From Azospirillum sp. TSA2s (GTDB lineage: Bacteria; Pseudomonadota; Alphaproteobacteria; Azospirillales; Azospirillaceae), in assembly GCF_004923315.1 (NCBI RefSeq), contig NZ_CP039646.1, positions 253,001 to 317,000 of the forward strand: a stretch of DNA of 64,000 nucleotides. Direction: 5' to 3'. The position numbers and the translations under genes are program-made. The notes under the pieces were generated by a model that was not told the DNA's origin, did not search any database, and worked only from the letters and a program-made list of their open reading frames with translations. Shown in pieces: positions 16,162-25,479 of this stretch; positions within the stretch are counted from its first letter, which is position 1; each line of letters opens with the position of its first letter.

Positions 16162-19100
16162 ATGGCGGACGGCAGCGGGTCGGGGTCTGGCGGTTCTGAA
16201 CCGGGCAAGGCCGGGATGGTCAGGATCGGCGTCGGGGCGCGGCTGTTCGGCGCGCTCGCCTTCAACGGGCTGGTCGCCTTCCTGATCGGGCTGGGCGCCT
16301 ACATCGCCTTCGACGGGCTGCATGCCGGCATCACCAAGGTCACGTCGGAGCAGTTCCCGGCCGTCGTTGCCTCCGCCAAGCTGGAGCGCCAGCACCAGCG
16401 GATCATGCGGACCCTGGAACAATTGGCCCTGTCCGAAGAGAATTTCGGACGCGAAACGATCAAGCAGGGGTTGGCCGACCAGTTGGACGGCTATGATCGC
16501 CTACTGGCCGAGTTGGATTCGGCAGACGGCCGGCAGGCCCAACGGATCGCCGGGCTGAAGCTGCAGCGCGACGAGATCCTGCGGCTGCGCGATGCCATCG
16601 ACCGCGGCGTCGCCGCCCGCATCACCGCCCGCCGCGCCCTGGCCGACCGCACCCGCGACGTGCGGCGGATGGCCGACGCCCTGGCCGAACCGGCGCTGCG
16701 CGGGGTGGAGGATGCCGGCGTGCAGCGCTGGCTGGCGATGGCGGAACGGCTGCTGTTCCTGATCGCCTCGGTCCATCAGGCGGAGAACAGCTTCGCGCTT
16801 GCCCGGCTGGCCGACAGCGCCGCGGCGCAATTGGCAACGTTGGACGGCTCGATTCCGGCGGGGGACGTGTCGGACCGGCTTGCCCGGCTGGCCGAAAGCA
16901 TGCGGTCGGTGGTGGAAGGCGACCGTTCCGTCTTCCGCCAGCGGCAGGCGGAATTGCAGGCGTCGGAGATGCTGAACGGGCTGGTCGACCGCGCCAATCA
17001 GGTGTCGCTGGTCAACACCGGGCTGAACACCGGCATCTTCGTCGAACAGACCAAGGCGGCGGAGGAAAGCCGCCAGCAGGTGATCGAGGTCTCCACCACC
17101 TACACCCGCCTGTTCTTCGCCTCGGTCGGCGTGGTCGTGCTGGGGATGGTGCTGTCGGTTCTGTATGTGCGGCGCAAGGTGCTGGCGCGGCTGTGGGCGG
17201 TGAGCGAGGCGATCCGCGATCGCACCGGCGGCGGCCGGGCCGAGGTGCCGGTGACCGGCGCCGACGAGATCGGCCAGCTTGCCCGCGCGTTGCGCTTCTA
17301 CATCCAGGAGACGGAGGACAAGAGCGCGGCGCTCCGCCGCAACGAGCAGTGGCTGCGCACGGTGCTGGAGGCGGCACCCGTCCCGCTGGTGATCTCCGGC
17401 CGCGCCGACGGCCAGATCCGCTTCGTCAACCGCCGCGCCGCCGACCTATTCGAGGTGGACGAGGCCGGCGAGTTGCTCGGCCGCCCCGCCGCCAGTGTCT
17501 GGTACGTCCCGCAGGTGCGCGACGAGTTCGTCCGCGACGTCTTCACCAGCGGCATCGCGCTCGATGTGGAGACGGAGCTGGTGACCCAGTCCGGTCGCCG
17601 GTTGTGGGGCCTGCTGTCCGGCATCGCCTTCGAATTCCAGGGCGAGGAGGTGCTTCTCAGTTCAGTCGTCGACATCACCCGCCGCCGCGAGGCGGAGGAG
17701 CTGCTGCGCCGGACACAGGCCTTCCTGGATGCGGTGATCGACAACGTGCCGAGCGTTCTCTACGTGCTGGACGGCGACAGCGGCCGCGTCGTCCTGTGGA
17801 ACCGGGCGGCGGAGGATTGTTTCGGCACCCGCCGCGCCGACATCGAGAACCGCACCCTGGCCGAGGTGCTGGGGCCGGAAACCGGCCGGGCGCTTGCCGG
17901 CGGCGATCCCGGTTCGATGCGCTCGCTGGGGGTGGAGGAGCTGGTGCTTCCCCGCCATGGCGAGAACGCCGTCTTCGCCCTGCAGCGCCATCCCTTCGAA
18001 TGGTCGGGCGACGGGCGCTGCCGAATCATCTGCGTCGCCAACGACATCACCGCCTCGCGCCGGGCGCGCGAGGAGTTGCGGCAGGCCAAGGAGCGGGCGG
18101 AGCGCGCCGACGCTGCCAAGACCGAATTCCTCGCCACCGTCAGCCACGAGATGCGCACGCCGCTGAACGGCATCCTCGGCCTGTGCCGGCTGTTGCTGAC
18201 CGGCCAGCTGCATGCCGGGGAGCGGCGCTATGCCATGTCGATCATGCGCTGCGGTCACGGGCTGCTCGATCAGGTCAACGACATCCTTGATCTGCGCAAG
18301 ATCGAGGACGGCAAGCTGGACCTCGACCCCGCTCCCTGCGCCCTGCTGCCGGTGCTGGAGGAAGTCGTTGCGACGGTGGAAGGACTGGCGAACGAGAAGG
18401 GGATCGACCTCGACCTCGACATCGCGCCGGAGGTGCCGGAGCTGGTGGTGGTCGACCGCCAGCGGCTGCGTCAGATTCTGGTGAACCTCGTCGGCAACGC
18501 GGTGAAGTTCACCGAACGCGGCGGGGTGGACCTGCGCGTCGACATCGAACCGGCTCCGGAACGTTCCGGCTCCGGAGAGATGCTTCGTCTGGCTGTGCGC
18601 GACACCGGTATCGGCATCCCGGCCGACCGCCGCGCCGCCATCTTCGAAAAGCTGGAGCAGGCCGATCCCACCATTGCCCGGCGTTTCGGCGGCAGCGGGT
18701 TGGGGCTGGCCATCGTCCGCCACCTGCTGGACGCCATGCAGGGCAGCATCCGCGTCGACAGCGCGGAGGGGCTGGGCAGCGTCTTCACCGTCACGATCCC
18801 GTTGCAGCGGGTGATCGAGCCGGCGCTTCCCGCCCGGCCCGGCCGGCTTCTGCCGATCAGCCGGGTGCGCTCGCTGGCCCTGCTGCTGGTGGAGGACGAC
18901 GCGATCAACCGCGAGGTGGCGCTGGGCCTGCTGTCCGACGCCGGCCACCGCATCACCGTCGCGGAGACGGGGGAAAAGGCGCTGGAGTTGGCGACGCGGC
19001 GGCGTTTCGATGCCATCCTGCTGGACATCCGCCTGCCCGACATCGACGGGCCGGAGGTGGCGCGCCGCATCCGCGCGCTTGAGGACGCCGACCGCGCGGC

Positions 19101-19659
19101 GGTGCCGATCGTGGCGGTGACCGCCAACGTCTTCGCCGCCGACCGTGCCCGCTATATCGCCGCCGGCATCGATGCGGTGATCGAGAAGCCGATCTTCCCG
19201 GAACGCCTGATGCACCTGCTGTCGAACGCCGTCGCGGCGCGGTCCGACGGGGACGAGGAGACGGGTGCCGGAACGGTGCCGGTCGAGCCGTCCGCCCGTC
19301 CGCCGGTGGTGGAGGACGACGTGAACGAGGAGATTCTGGAGCGCTATATCCGTTCGCTCGGTCCGGCGCGCTTCACCACCATCCGCGGTCTGCTGCTGGA
19401 ATCGGCGCAGGACGGTCTGCCCCGCCTGACCGCCGTCGACAGCTCCGACGAGGAGATCGAGGACATCGCCCACCGGCTTGCCGGCGCCGCCAGCCATTTC
19501 GGCCTGACCGGCTTCGTCGGCCTGATGCGCGCGGTGGAGGACGGCATGCGCGAAGGCCGCCGGGCCGAGGCGCAGGAGTTGGCCGCCACCGCGGAGTCGG
19601 CGTTCAGCCGTGGCCTCGCGGCGATGGATTCGGTGCGGGGTGTGCTGGAGGGGGTTTGA
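16162..19659 (+). CDS. TorS-like membrane hybrid histidine kinase with receiver and Hpt
   Basis: 1165-residue inner-membrane kinase. One transmembrane helix (about 28-50), a periplasmic all-helical region of about 265 residues, a second helix (about 315-335), HAMP, two PAS segments (about 395-630), HisKA with His662 in TVSHEMRTPLNGILG, HATPase (GSGLGLAIVRHLL), a receiver (Asp955 in LLDIRLPDIDG) and a C-terminal Hpt (His1104 in AHRLAGAASHFG). The order sensor bundle-HAMP-HK-REC-Hpt matches TorS, with two PAS domains added. Phosphate would leave through the Hpt to a separate response regulator, which is not encoded next to it. The divergent binding-protein gene is a candidate periplasmic partner. 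ATG 16162 follows an AGGGACAGGA site. A 9-bp hairpin follows the stop. Confidence 0.9.
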   Translation: MADGSGSGSGGSEPGKAGMVRIGVGARLFGALAFNGLVAFLIGLGAYIAFDGLHAGITKVTSEQFPAVVASAKLERQHQRIMRTLEQLALSEENFGRETIKQGLADQLDGYDRLLAELDSADGRQAQRIAGLKLQRDEILRLRDAIDRGVAARITARRALADRTRDVRRMADALAEPALRGVEDAGVQRWLAMAERLLFLIASVHQAENSFALARLADSAAAQLATLDGSIPAGDVSDRLARLAESMRSVVEGDRSVFRQRQAELQASEMLNGLVDRANQVSLVNTGLNTGIFVEQTKAAEESRQQVIEVSTTYTRLFFASVGVVVLGMVLSVLYVRRKVLARLWAVSEAIRDRTGGGRAEVPVTGADEIGQLARALRFYIQETEDKSAALRRNEQWLRTVLEAAPVPLVISGRADGQIRFVNRRAADLFEVDEAGELLGRPAASVWYVPQVRDEFVRDVFTSGIALDVETELVTQSGRRLWGLLSGIAFEFQGEEVLLSSVVDITRRREAEELLRRTQAFLDAVIDNVPSVLYVLDGDSGRVVLWNRAAEDCFGTRRADIENRTLAEVLGPETGRALAGGDPGSMRSLGVEELVLPRHGENAVFALQRHPFEWSGDGRCRIICVANDITASRRAREELRQAKERAERADAAKTEFLATVSHEMRTPLNGILGLCRLLLTGQLHAGERRYAMSIMRCGHGLLDQVNDILDLRKIEDGKLDLDPAPCALLPVLEEVVATVEGLANEKGIDLDLDIAPEVPELVVVDRQRLRQILVNLVGNAVKFTERGGVDLRVDIEPAPERSGSGEMLRLAVRDTGIGIPADRRAAIFEKLEQADPTIARRFGGSGLGLAIVRHLLDAMQGSIRVDSAEGLGSVFTVTIPLQRVIEPALPARPGRLLPISRVRSLALLLVEDDAINREVALGLLSDAGHRITVAETGEKALELATRRRFDAILLDIRLPDIDGPEVARRIRALEDADRAAVPIVAVTANVFAADRARYIAAGIDAVIEKPIFPERLMHLLSNAVAARSDGDEETGAGTVPVEPSARPPVVEDDVNEEILERYIRSLGPARFTTIRGLLLESAQDGLPRLTAVDSSDEEIEDIAHRLAGAASHFGLTGFVGLMRAVEDGMREGRRAEAQELAATAESAFSRGLAAMDSVRGVLEGV

Positions 19660-19683
19660 GGCGGGAGTTTTGCGTCCCGCCTC
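19658..19683. terminator. Bidirectional terminator between kinase and eda
   Basis: GAGGCGGGA / TCCCGCCTC stem of 9 bp with an eight-base loop. It begins within the kinase stop codon and lies 13 bases beyond the eda stop on the other strand. Confidence 0.6.
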
Positions 19684-19695
19684 ATGCCGACTTGC

Positions 19696-20349
19696 TCACG
19701 CCCCCTTGGCGGCGCGATAGGCTTCCATCAACTGGCGGCCGGCGGCGAGGATGCCCTCGCGGTCGCCCTTCTTGACCAGGGTTTCGTCGACCAGCTTGCC
19801 GCCGGCGCCGACGCAGGCCACGCCGGCCGCGACATAGGACGCCACGGTGGTGGCATCGATGCCGCCGGTGGGGACGAAGCGGACGCCGGGGAAGACCGAC
19901 TTCAGCGCCTTGATGTGCGCCGGGCCGACGGTGGAGGCCGGGAAGATCTTGATGGCGTCGGCGCCCGCGGAAATCGCGGCATGCACCTCGGTCGGGGTCA
20001 GGGCGCCCATCAGGCAGGCCACGCCATGGTCACGGCAGGCGGCGGCCACCTTCGGCACGACGCAGGGCGACACCACATACTTGGCGCCGGCCTTCACCAC
20101 GTCGGCGACGGCGCCGGGGGTCAGGACGGTGCCGGCACCGATCAGGGCGCCGCCCTCGGCCGACAGCTCCTCGATCAGGCCGACGGCGCCCGGGGTGGTC
20201 ATGGTGATCTCGAAGGTGCCGTAACCGGCCTCGCGCAGCCAGGTGACGGCGGTGCGCGCCAGATCGGCGGAGCTGTTGCGGATGACCGGAACGACGCCAT
20301 AGGCGACGAGCTGGTCCAGGATTTCGACAGGGCTCTGGGTGGTGGACAT
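19696..20349 (-). CDS. eda: KDPG (2-keto-3-deoxy-6-phosphogluconate) aldolase
   Basis: 217-residue class I aldolase that splits KDPG into pyruvate and glyceraldehyde-3-phosphate, the last step of the Entner-Doudoroff and uronate routes; KHG or KDPGal activity is also possible in the family. Catalytic residues are visible: Glu47 in GTFEITMTTPGA and the Schiff-base Lys134 in DAIKIFPAS, with the phosphate-binding FVPTGGID loop. The start ATG shares one base with the stop of the upstream hexR (TGATG), so the two are translationally coupled. A HexR operator stands in front of the pair. It connects the uronate genes at 33-40 kb to central metabolism. Confidence 0.93.
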   Translation of the reverse strand: MSTTQSPVEILDQLVAYGVVPVIRNSSADLARTAVTWLREAGYGTFEITMTTPGAVGLIEELSAEGGALIGAGTVLTPGAVADVVKAGAKYVVSPCVVPKVAAACRDHGVACLMGALTPTEVHAAISAGADAIKIFPASTVGPAHIKALKSVFPGVRFVPTGGIDATTVASYVAAGVACVGAGGKLVDETLVKKGDREGILAAGRQLMEAYRAAKGA

Positions 20350-21275
20350 CAGGATTCCTCGGATTTCTTTTGGATGATTGGGGATGAGGGGTTTGAAAGG
20401 GAAGCCGGCCGCTCCGGCACGCGGTGGTGCCCGGCCAGAACCGCCTTGATGCGCGCCAGACGGCGGTCGAGGCCCGGCGGAGCCTGCAGCCCAACGGCGA
20501 CGGTCAGCACGTCGATCAGCGCCAATTGCGCCAGCCGCGAGGCCATCGGGGTGTGGACGGCGGTGTCCTCGTCGACGTCGACGGTCAGGCGGATGTCGGC
20601 ACGTTCGGCCAGTGGCGTCGCCGACGCGGTGATGGCGATCACCGTGGCGCCGCCGTCGCGGGCGATGGCGGCGACGTCGAAGATCTCGTCGCTGGTCCCG
20701 GTCTTTGAAATCGCCAGCAGGGCGTCGCCGGGGCCGAGTGTCGCCGCCGCCATCGCCTGCAGATGGGCGTCGGTGCTGGCGGTGACCTGCGGCAGCAGGC
20801 GGAACAGCTTGTGATGGGCGTCCAGCGCCACCGCGCCCGACGCGCCGACGCCGACGATCTGCACCCGCCGCGCCCGCGCCAGCACCCCGGCCGCCTTTTC
20901 CAGCGCCATGCTGTCGAGCCTGCCGCGCAGGCGGACCAGCGCGTCGATGGAGCGGTTCAGCACCTTTTCCGCCGCACTGGCGACGCTGTCACCGGGGGTG
21001 AGGTCGCGCACCAGCGGGGTCGGGCGGTCGCCGACCTCCTCCCGCACGGCGGAGGCCGCCAGATGCTGGGCCAACGAGATCTTGAATTCCTGAAAGCCGC
21101 CGAAGCCGGCGGAGCGGCAGAAGCGCAGGACCGACGGCTCGCTGACCCCTGCCTTCCCGGCCAGCTGCGCCAGGCTGTCGCGGACCGCGGCCTCCGGATC
21201 GGCCAGAACGGTGCGGGCCACCGCAGCTTCCGCGCGGCGCAGGCTGTCGAGGGACGAGGCGATGGTGTCCAGCAT
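20349..21275 (-). CDS. hexR: RpiR-family regulator HexR
   Basis: 308-residue regulator with an N-terminal RpiR helix-turn-helix (about 1-77, LAQLAGKAGVSEPSVLRFCRSAGFGGFQEFKISLAQ) and a C-terminal SIS sugar-phosphate domain (about 125-265, VQIVGVGASGAVALDAHHKLFRL and AISKTGTSDEIFDVA). HexR proteins repress Entner-Doudoroff and glycolytic genes and are released by KDPG. Two facts support HexR rather than another RpiR member: it is coupled to eda, and a perfect HexR palindrome lies 31-45 bases upstream of its start. Autoregulation is therefore expected. The C-terminal tail of about 15 residues is polar and probably unstructured. Confidence 0.88.
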   Translation of the reverse strand: MLDTIASSLDSLRRAEAAVARTVLADPEAAVRDSLAQLAGKAGVSEPSVLRFCRSAGFGGFQEFKISLAQHLAASAVREEVGDRPTPLVRDLTPGDSVASAAEKVLNRSIDALVRLRGRLDSMALEKAAGVLARARRVQIVGVGASGAVALDAHHKLFRLLPQVTASTDAHLQAMAAATLGPGDALLAISKTGTSDEIFDVAAIARDGGATVIAITASATPLAERADIRLTVDVDEDTAVHTPMASRLAQLALIDVLTVAVGLQAPPGLDRRLARIKAVLAGHHRVPERPASLSNPSSPIIQKKSEES

Positions 21276-21305
21276 GGGGGGCCAGCGTGGCTGCCGAGAA
21301 ACGGA

Positions 21306-21320
21306 TGTAGTTTTACTACA
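21306..21320. promoter_or_regulatory. HexR operator upstream of hexR-eda
   Basis: TGTAGTTTTACTACA, a perfect 6-3-6 inverted repeat that fits the known HexR consensus TGTARTWWWAYTACA at every position. It lies 31-45 bases before the hexR ATG. Confidence 0.85.
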
Positions 21321-21456
21321 GACGCGCCGCTTTGTCGACCCGCCTGTGAAGCAACGCTACATTTCGTCCGCGCACCCCCTCTATTTTCCGGGCGCCCGTT
21401 GAAGGGGTGGCCCAATGCGGGGTGGTGGTCCCAGGGAACAAATTGGGGGGACAAAT

Positions 21457-21490
21457 GAAAAGCCCCTCTCCGTCGGGAGAGGGGCTTTTC
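21457..21490. terminator. Terminator after chemoreceptor gene
   Basis: Perfect 15-bp stem GAAAAGCCCCTCTCC / GGAGAGGGGCTTTTC with a four-base loop, 13 bases beyond the stop of the minus-strand chemoreceptor; on that strand it ends in CTTTTC. Confidence 0.85.
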
Positions 21491-21502
21491 GGGTGGGTCA
21501 GG

Positions 21503-23680
21503 TCAGGCCGACCGCACCTGACTGAGGAAGCGGTCGATCTGTTGCTGGAGATGACCGGTCTGGGTCGAGACCTCTTGGGCGACCGACAGGACCTCCTGCG
21601 CCGACTGGCCGGTCTGGCCGGCGGCGGTGCGGACCTGACCGATGTTCTGCGAGGCCTGGGCGGTGCCGCCCGCCGCCTGCTGGACATTGCGGGCAATCTC
21701 CGAGGTGGCGGCGCCCTGCTCCTCCACCGCTGCGGCGATGCTGGCGGCGATGTCGTTCAGGCGGCCGATGGTCAGGCCGATGCTGCGGATGGCGTTCACC
21801 GCCTCGCCGGTCGCCTGCTGCATGGCGCCGATCTGGCCGGCGATCTGGTCGGTGGCCTTCGCCGTCTGGCTGGCCAACTGCTTGACCTCCTGCGCCACCA
21901 CGGCGAAGCCCTTGCCGGCCTCTCCCGCCCGCGCCGCCTCGATGGTGGCGTTCAGCGCCAGCAGGTTGGTCTGGCCGGCGATGTCGGAGATCAGGTCGAG
22001 CACGGCGCCGATGCGGCTGGCGGCCTCGTTCAGTTCGCGCATGGTGCTGTCGGTGCGGTCGGCCTCGTTTGCCGCCTTGGCGGCGATGGTCGCCGATTCG
22101 GTCACCTGCCGGGCGATCTCGCTGATCGACTGCGACAGCTCATGCGCGGCCGACGCGGCACCGTCGACGTTGACCGACGCGGTCTCCGCCGCCTCGGCGG
22201 CGCTGCCGGCCTGACGGGAGGTGTCGTCGGCGGTCGCCACCATGCCGGCGGCGGTCTGGTGCATCTGGGTCGCCGCGGCGGATACCGTCTCCACCACAGT
22301 CTTCACGCCGTTCTCGAACTGGTCGGCCAGCGACAGCATGGTCTGGCGGCGTTCTCCGGCGGCCCGCTGGCGTTCGGCCTCGGCGGCGGCGCGGGTTGTT
22401 TCCACCTCGCGCGCGGTGTCGCGGAAGACGAGCAGCGCTGCCCCCATCTCCGCGATCTCGTCATGGCCGTGCAGCGCGATCTCGGCGTCCAGGTCGCCGG
22501 CGGCGATCCGGGCCATGCCGGCTTTGAGAGCCATCATCCGACGGATGACGATGCGGCCGATATAGAGCCAGACGACCAGAATCGACACCAGGATGCTGGC
22601 GACGGCGACGGCGATCTGCGTCAGCTGGCTGTTGTCCAGCATGCGGGTGGTGGCGCCGCTGGCCTCGGCGATGTTGTGCTTCTGGCCCTCGACCAGGGTG
22701 GCGATCCCCTTGGACAGGGTGGTGGTCAGGGCGTGGTTGCTCTCCAGCAGCTGGACGAAATAGCCCTGGATCGCCAGTTCCTTCTGCCGGAGGGTGACCA
22801 GCGAGGTCTCGCCGATCGAATAATCCTTCAGAAGGTCCGCCTGCTTCGAGGCGACGGCGGCCAGCCGCTCCGGCAGCCCCCGGGCACCGTTGGACAGGCC
22901 GGCGAGCGACACGCCGACCCGCGTCTCGATGATCGCCAGCCGCTGGTCGTCGTTGGTCGTCGCCGCTTCCATCAGCATGTTGCGGATGTTGGCCGCCTCG
23001 TTCGTGACGGCAATCAGCGGCTTCTTCTGAGTCGTGATCTTGGACAGGGTGGCCGCCGCTTCGCGCATCGCGGCAGCATCGGCATCCGGCTCCGCAAGTG
23101 TCGAGCGGGCCTGTTCCTCGTCATTGTTGAGGACGGAGGTCCACGGGGCGGCGAATTTCTGGATTTCCGCCTCGGCGGCCATCACCTTCGGCAGCATCGC
23201 CGTGCGTTCGGCGGCGAGCGCCACCCGTTCGGCAGCCGCCTGGTCGAGCTGCGCGAGGTTGTTGAGCAGCCCCTGCGATGCCTGCTCGATGGCGGCGAGC
23301 TGATCCCCGGCGGAGCCGGTGGCGCGCAGCCGGGACAGGCGCGTGTTGAATTCCTCTTTCGCCTCCGCAATGCGGGCGGACACCGCTTCCCGCGCGGCGG
23401 CGTCGTCGGCGGAGGTCAGGGCCGGTGCCAGCGCCACCAGCCGTTCGGCCTGCTGCGCCACCGCCATGCCCTCGGTCATCGCCGGCACCGCTTCGCCGAC
23501 GATGGCATCGATGGTGGTGCGCACATTCGCATAGCCGGTCAGCGCCACGGCGGCGGCGACCAGCGTGCCGGACAACACCACGCCGATGGCGATCATCAGC
23601 TTGGCGCGCAGCCCGGAATACCAGGCGGCGCCTTTCGCGGGCGCGCCTTGGAGCATCATGCTCCGGCTATCGTTCGACAT
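21503..23680 (-). CDS. Methyl-accepting chemotaxis protein
   Basis: 725-residue chemoreceptor: transmembrane helix at about 20-42, a helical periplasmic sensor of about 300 residues, second helix at about 350-372 ([20 protein letters not shown]), HAMP, then the coiled-coil signalling domain with the conserved hairpin tip ([40 protein letters not shown]). It would report to CheA/CheW. No CheR/CheB-binding pentapeptide ends the protein (it stops at QVRSA). ATG 23680 was chosen for the GGGGGGAGGA site just upstream; the frame runs 14 codons further. The ligand is unknown. A strong terminator follows. The upstream region carries unusual inverted repeats (see 23883-23933). Confidence 0.93.
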   Translation of the reverse strand: MSNDSRSMMLQGAPAKGAAWYSGLRAKLMIAIGVVLSGTLVAAAVALTGYANVRTTIDAIVGEAVPAMTEGMAVAQQAERLVALAPALTSADDAAAREAVSARIAEAKEEFNTRLSRLRATGSAGDQLAAIEQASQGLLNNLAQLDQAAAERVALAAERTAMLPKVMAAEAEIQKFAAPWTSVLNNDEEQARSTLAEPDADAAAMREAAATLSKITTQKKPLIAVTNEAANIRNMLMEAATTNDDQRLAIIETRVGVSLAGLSNGARGLPERLAAVASKQADLLKDYSIGETSLVTLRQKELAIQGYFVQLLESNHALTTTLSKGIATLVEGQKHNIAEASGATTRMLDNSQLTQIAVAVASILVSILVVWLYIGRIVIRRMMALKAGMARIAAGDLDAEIALHGHDEIAEMGAALLVFRDTAREVETTRAAAEAERQRAAGERRQTMLSLADQFENGVKTVVETVSAAATQMHQTAAGMVATADDTSRQAGSAAEAAETASVNVDGAASAAHELSQSISEIARQVTESATIAAKAANEADRTDSTMRELNEAASRIGAVLDLISDIAGQTNLLALNATIEAARAGEAGKGFAVVAQEVKQLASQTAKATDQIAGQIGAMQQATGEAVNAIRSIGLTIGRLNDIAASIAAAVEEQGAATSEIARNVQQAAGGTAQASQNIGQVRTAAGQTGQSAQEVLSVAQEVSTQTGHLQQQIDRFLSQVRSA

Positions 23681-24100
23681 ACCGTCCTCCCCCCTTGATG
23701 CTCTCGGGCACCAGCGCTCCACACGTCACTGCGGCCGGCCGTTCCGGCTCTCGCCGCATCACCGTTTCCTCCGTCCCCTCCCCGGTACGGCCATCGGCGA
23801 GGTCACGGGAAAGGAACAGTTGCAAATAATTTGACCGTTCCGTGACTAGGAAAGCGCCAAAATCGCTAAGAAAGAAATAAGGAGAATCCACGATTCTTCC
23901 GCATTGCGTTGCGGATCATGCCGCATCGCAATGGATGGCCCGTTGCGTCGCATGAGGATTTCACCGAGAAGGAGCACACTCTGCCGGGGGCAAGTCGGAA
24001 GGGTGGCCTATGCCGCGGCAAATCACATCTGATTTAAGTGATATAACAGATTTACTCGCAGCCGCCGGACGCAAAGGCGTCAGGCGGACGGACATCGGCC
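23681..24100. other. Intergenic region upstream of chemoreceptor, with inverted repeats
   Basis: This 420-bp gene-free stretch is more AT-rich than its surroundings. It holds AGAATC-cac-GATTCT (23883-23897) and, five bases on, CATTGCGTTGCGG / CCGCATCGCAATG (23902-23933; 12 of 13 positions pair, six-base spacer). A further AT-rich segment with ATCTG...CAGAT lies near 24023-24047. No convincing gene is seen; a 66-codon open frame from 24010 overlaps the hmp terminator and lacks a ribosome binding site. It probably contains the chemoreceptor promoter and control sites. Confidence 0.5.
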
Positions 24101-24101
24101 G

Positions 24102-24132
24102 AAAAAACGCCGGCCTTTGGGGAAAGGCCGGC
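24102..24132 (-). terminator. Intrinsic terminator of hmp
   Basis: Ten-bp perfect stem GCCGGCCTTT / AAAGGCCGGC with a GGGG loop (24109-24132). On the minus strand it is followed by six T residues (AAAAAA at 24102-24107 on the plus strand), the classic rho-independent form, 37 bases beyond the hmp stop. Confidence 0.92.
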
Positions 24133-24169
24133 TTGCGAGGTTTGGAGGCAACTTTGTTCGGGTGCCGCG

Positions 24170-25345
24170 TCAGGCGAGTGCTTCCCGCGGGCCGAAGAAC
24201 TCGTGGATGATGGCCGACTCCGGGAGGCCCAGCGCGGTCAGCGCCTTGACCACCGCGGCCATGAAGGGCTTCGGGCCGACGACATAGGCGGCCACGCCCG
24301 GCTCCTTCGGCAGCAGGTTGGCTAAACGCTGCTGGTCGAGCAGGCCGACCAAGTGCGGCTGGTCGCCCGGCTGCGGCTCGGCATAGCAATAGACCGGCTT
24401 CAGCGCCTCGTTCATGGCGGCCAGCTCGTCGATCTGCTGGCGGAAGGCGTGGACCGAGCCGTTGAGCGCGGCATGCACGTAGATGACCTTGCGGCCGGCG
24501 GCCAGCGCCTGTTCGGCCAGCGGCAGGGCGGGGGTCTGGCCGACGCCACCGGTGATCAGCAGCAGCGGGCCGGCGCCCTCGCGCAGCACGAACTCGCCGG
24601 CCGGCGGATATACGTCGATCTCGTCACCGACCTGCACGCGGTCATGCAGGAAGCCGGACACCAGACCCTGCGGCTCGCGCTTCACCGAGATGCGGTAGTC
24701 GCGGCCGTTCGGCGAGGCCGAGAGGCTGTAGTTGCGGTGGACGGTGTCGCCGGCGACGGTCAGGCGCAGGCCTAGATACTGGCCGGGATGGAAATCCATC
24801 ACCCGCCCGCCATCGACCGGCGCCAGCCGGAAGGAGGTGATGACGGCGCTTTCCGGCGTCTTCTCCACGATGCGGAAGCGCCGGGCGCCGCGCCAGCCGC
24901 CGGTCAGCGCCGCCTTGCGGGCATATTCCTTTTCCTCCGCCGCGATCAGCAGGTCGGCCAGCTGCCAGTAGGCCGCGCCCCAAGCGTCGGCAACCTCGGC
25001 CGTCACCGCATCGCCCAGCACCTTGCCGATGGCTTCCATCAGGCAGGTGCCGACGATCTTGTACTGGTCGGGGGTGATGTTGAGCGAAACGTGCTTCTGC
25101 ATGATGGCCTCCACCGCCGGGCCCAGAACTTCGAGCCGGTCGATGTTGGAGGCGTAGGCGATGATGGCGTTGGCCAGCGCTTCCGGCTGGGCGCTGCTGC
25201 GCTGGTGGCTCTGGTTGAAGACGGCGCGCACCTCGGGGAAGCGCTCGAACATCAGCGGATAGAAGGTGCCGGTGATCTCGTTGGCATTGGCAGCGACGGT
25301 GGGAGCCGTGGCCTTGATGACGGCGATCTGTGCAGGCGTCAGCAT
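24170..25345 (-). CDS. hmp: Flavohaemoprotein (nitric oxide dioxygenase)
   Basis: 391-residue flavohaemoglobin converting NO and O2 to nitrate with NAD(P)H. The globin domain (1-140) keeps Tyr29 (B10, TFYPLMF), Gln53 (E7) and the proximal haem ligand His85 (QKHVSLNI). The FAD domain has the RNYSLS motif, and the NAD domain has LITGGVGQTPALPL. The start at 25345 gives the normal family N-terminus (MLTPAQIAVIKATAP). A consensus sigma-54 promoter lies 45-59 bases upstream on the same strand, and candidate NorR sites lie beyond it; norR is divergent. NO-dependent induction through NorR is strongly suggested. It ends in a good intrinsic terminator. In many bacteria NorR instead drives norVW or norCB, so hmp as a target is notable. 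Confidence 0.96.
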   Translation of the reverse strand: MLTPAQIAVIKATAPTVAANANEITGTFYPLMFERFPEVRAVFNQSHQRSSAQPEALANAIIAYASNIDRLEVLGPAVEAIMQKHVSLNITPDQYKIVGTCLMEAIGKVLGDAVTAEVADAWGAAYWQLADLLIAAEEKEYARKAALTGGWRGARRFRIVEKTPESAVITSFRLAPVDGGRVMDFHPGQYLGLRLTVAGDTVHRNYSLSASPNGRDYRISVKREPQGLVSGFLHDRVQVGDEIDVYPPAGEFVLREGAGPLLLITGGVGQTPALPLAEQALAAGRKVIYVHAALNGSVHAFRQQIDELAAMNEALKPVYCYAEPQPGDQPHLVGLLDQQRLANLLPKEPGVAAYVVGPKPFMAAVVKALTALGLPESAIIHEFFGPREALA

Positions 25346-25389
25346 GAAGAGGGCAATCCTTTTACGCGTCACGTTGTCGCAACCAGATG

Positions 25390-25404
25390 GCAAACCCTGT
25401 GCCA
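25390..25404 (-). promoter_or_regulatory. Sigma-54 (-24/-12) promoter of hmp
   Basis: Read on the minus strand the sequence is TGGCACAGGGTTTGC, an exact match to TGGCAC-N5-TTGC. Transcription would start near 25378, about 30 bases before the hmp ATG. Confidence 0.88.
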
Positions 25405-25448
25405 AAGCGACGCAGCCAGCGATTCCGCACTGCACAGAGGGGAGCGTT

Positions 25449-25459
25449 GTCAAAGCGAC
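25449..25459. promoter_or_regulatory. Candidate NorR enhancer site
   Basis: GTCAAAGCGAC fits the GT-N7-AC pattern of NorR half-palindromes and lies about 45 bases upstream of the sigma-54 promoter. The pattern carries little information, so its value depends on position and on the paired site at 25495. Confidence 0.45.
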
Positions 25460-25479
25460 CGCGGACGCTACGATGTCGA

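Noticed and set aside
21407..23698. 763-codon plus-strand frame opposite the chemoreceptor
   Set aside because: Antisense shadow; the sense strand has the conserved chemoreceptor tip, and the frame has no ribosome binding site.
24010..24210. 66-codon plus-strand frame in the chemoreceptor-hmp gap
   Set aside because: No ribosome binding site, and it runs through the hmp terminator and into the hmp coding end.
25373..25383. Third GT-N7-AC element (GTTGTCGCAAC) near hmp
   Set aside because: It overlaps the expected hmp transcription start, not an enhancer position; the four-base pattern is expected by chance about once per 250 bases.
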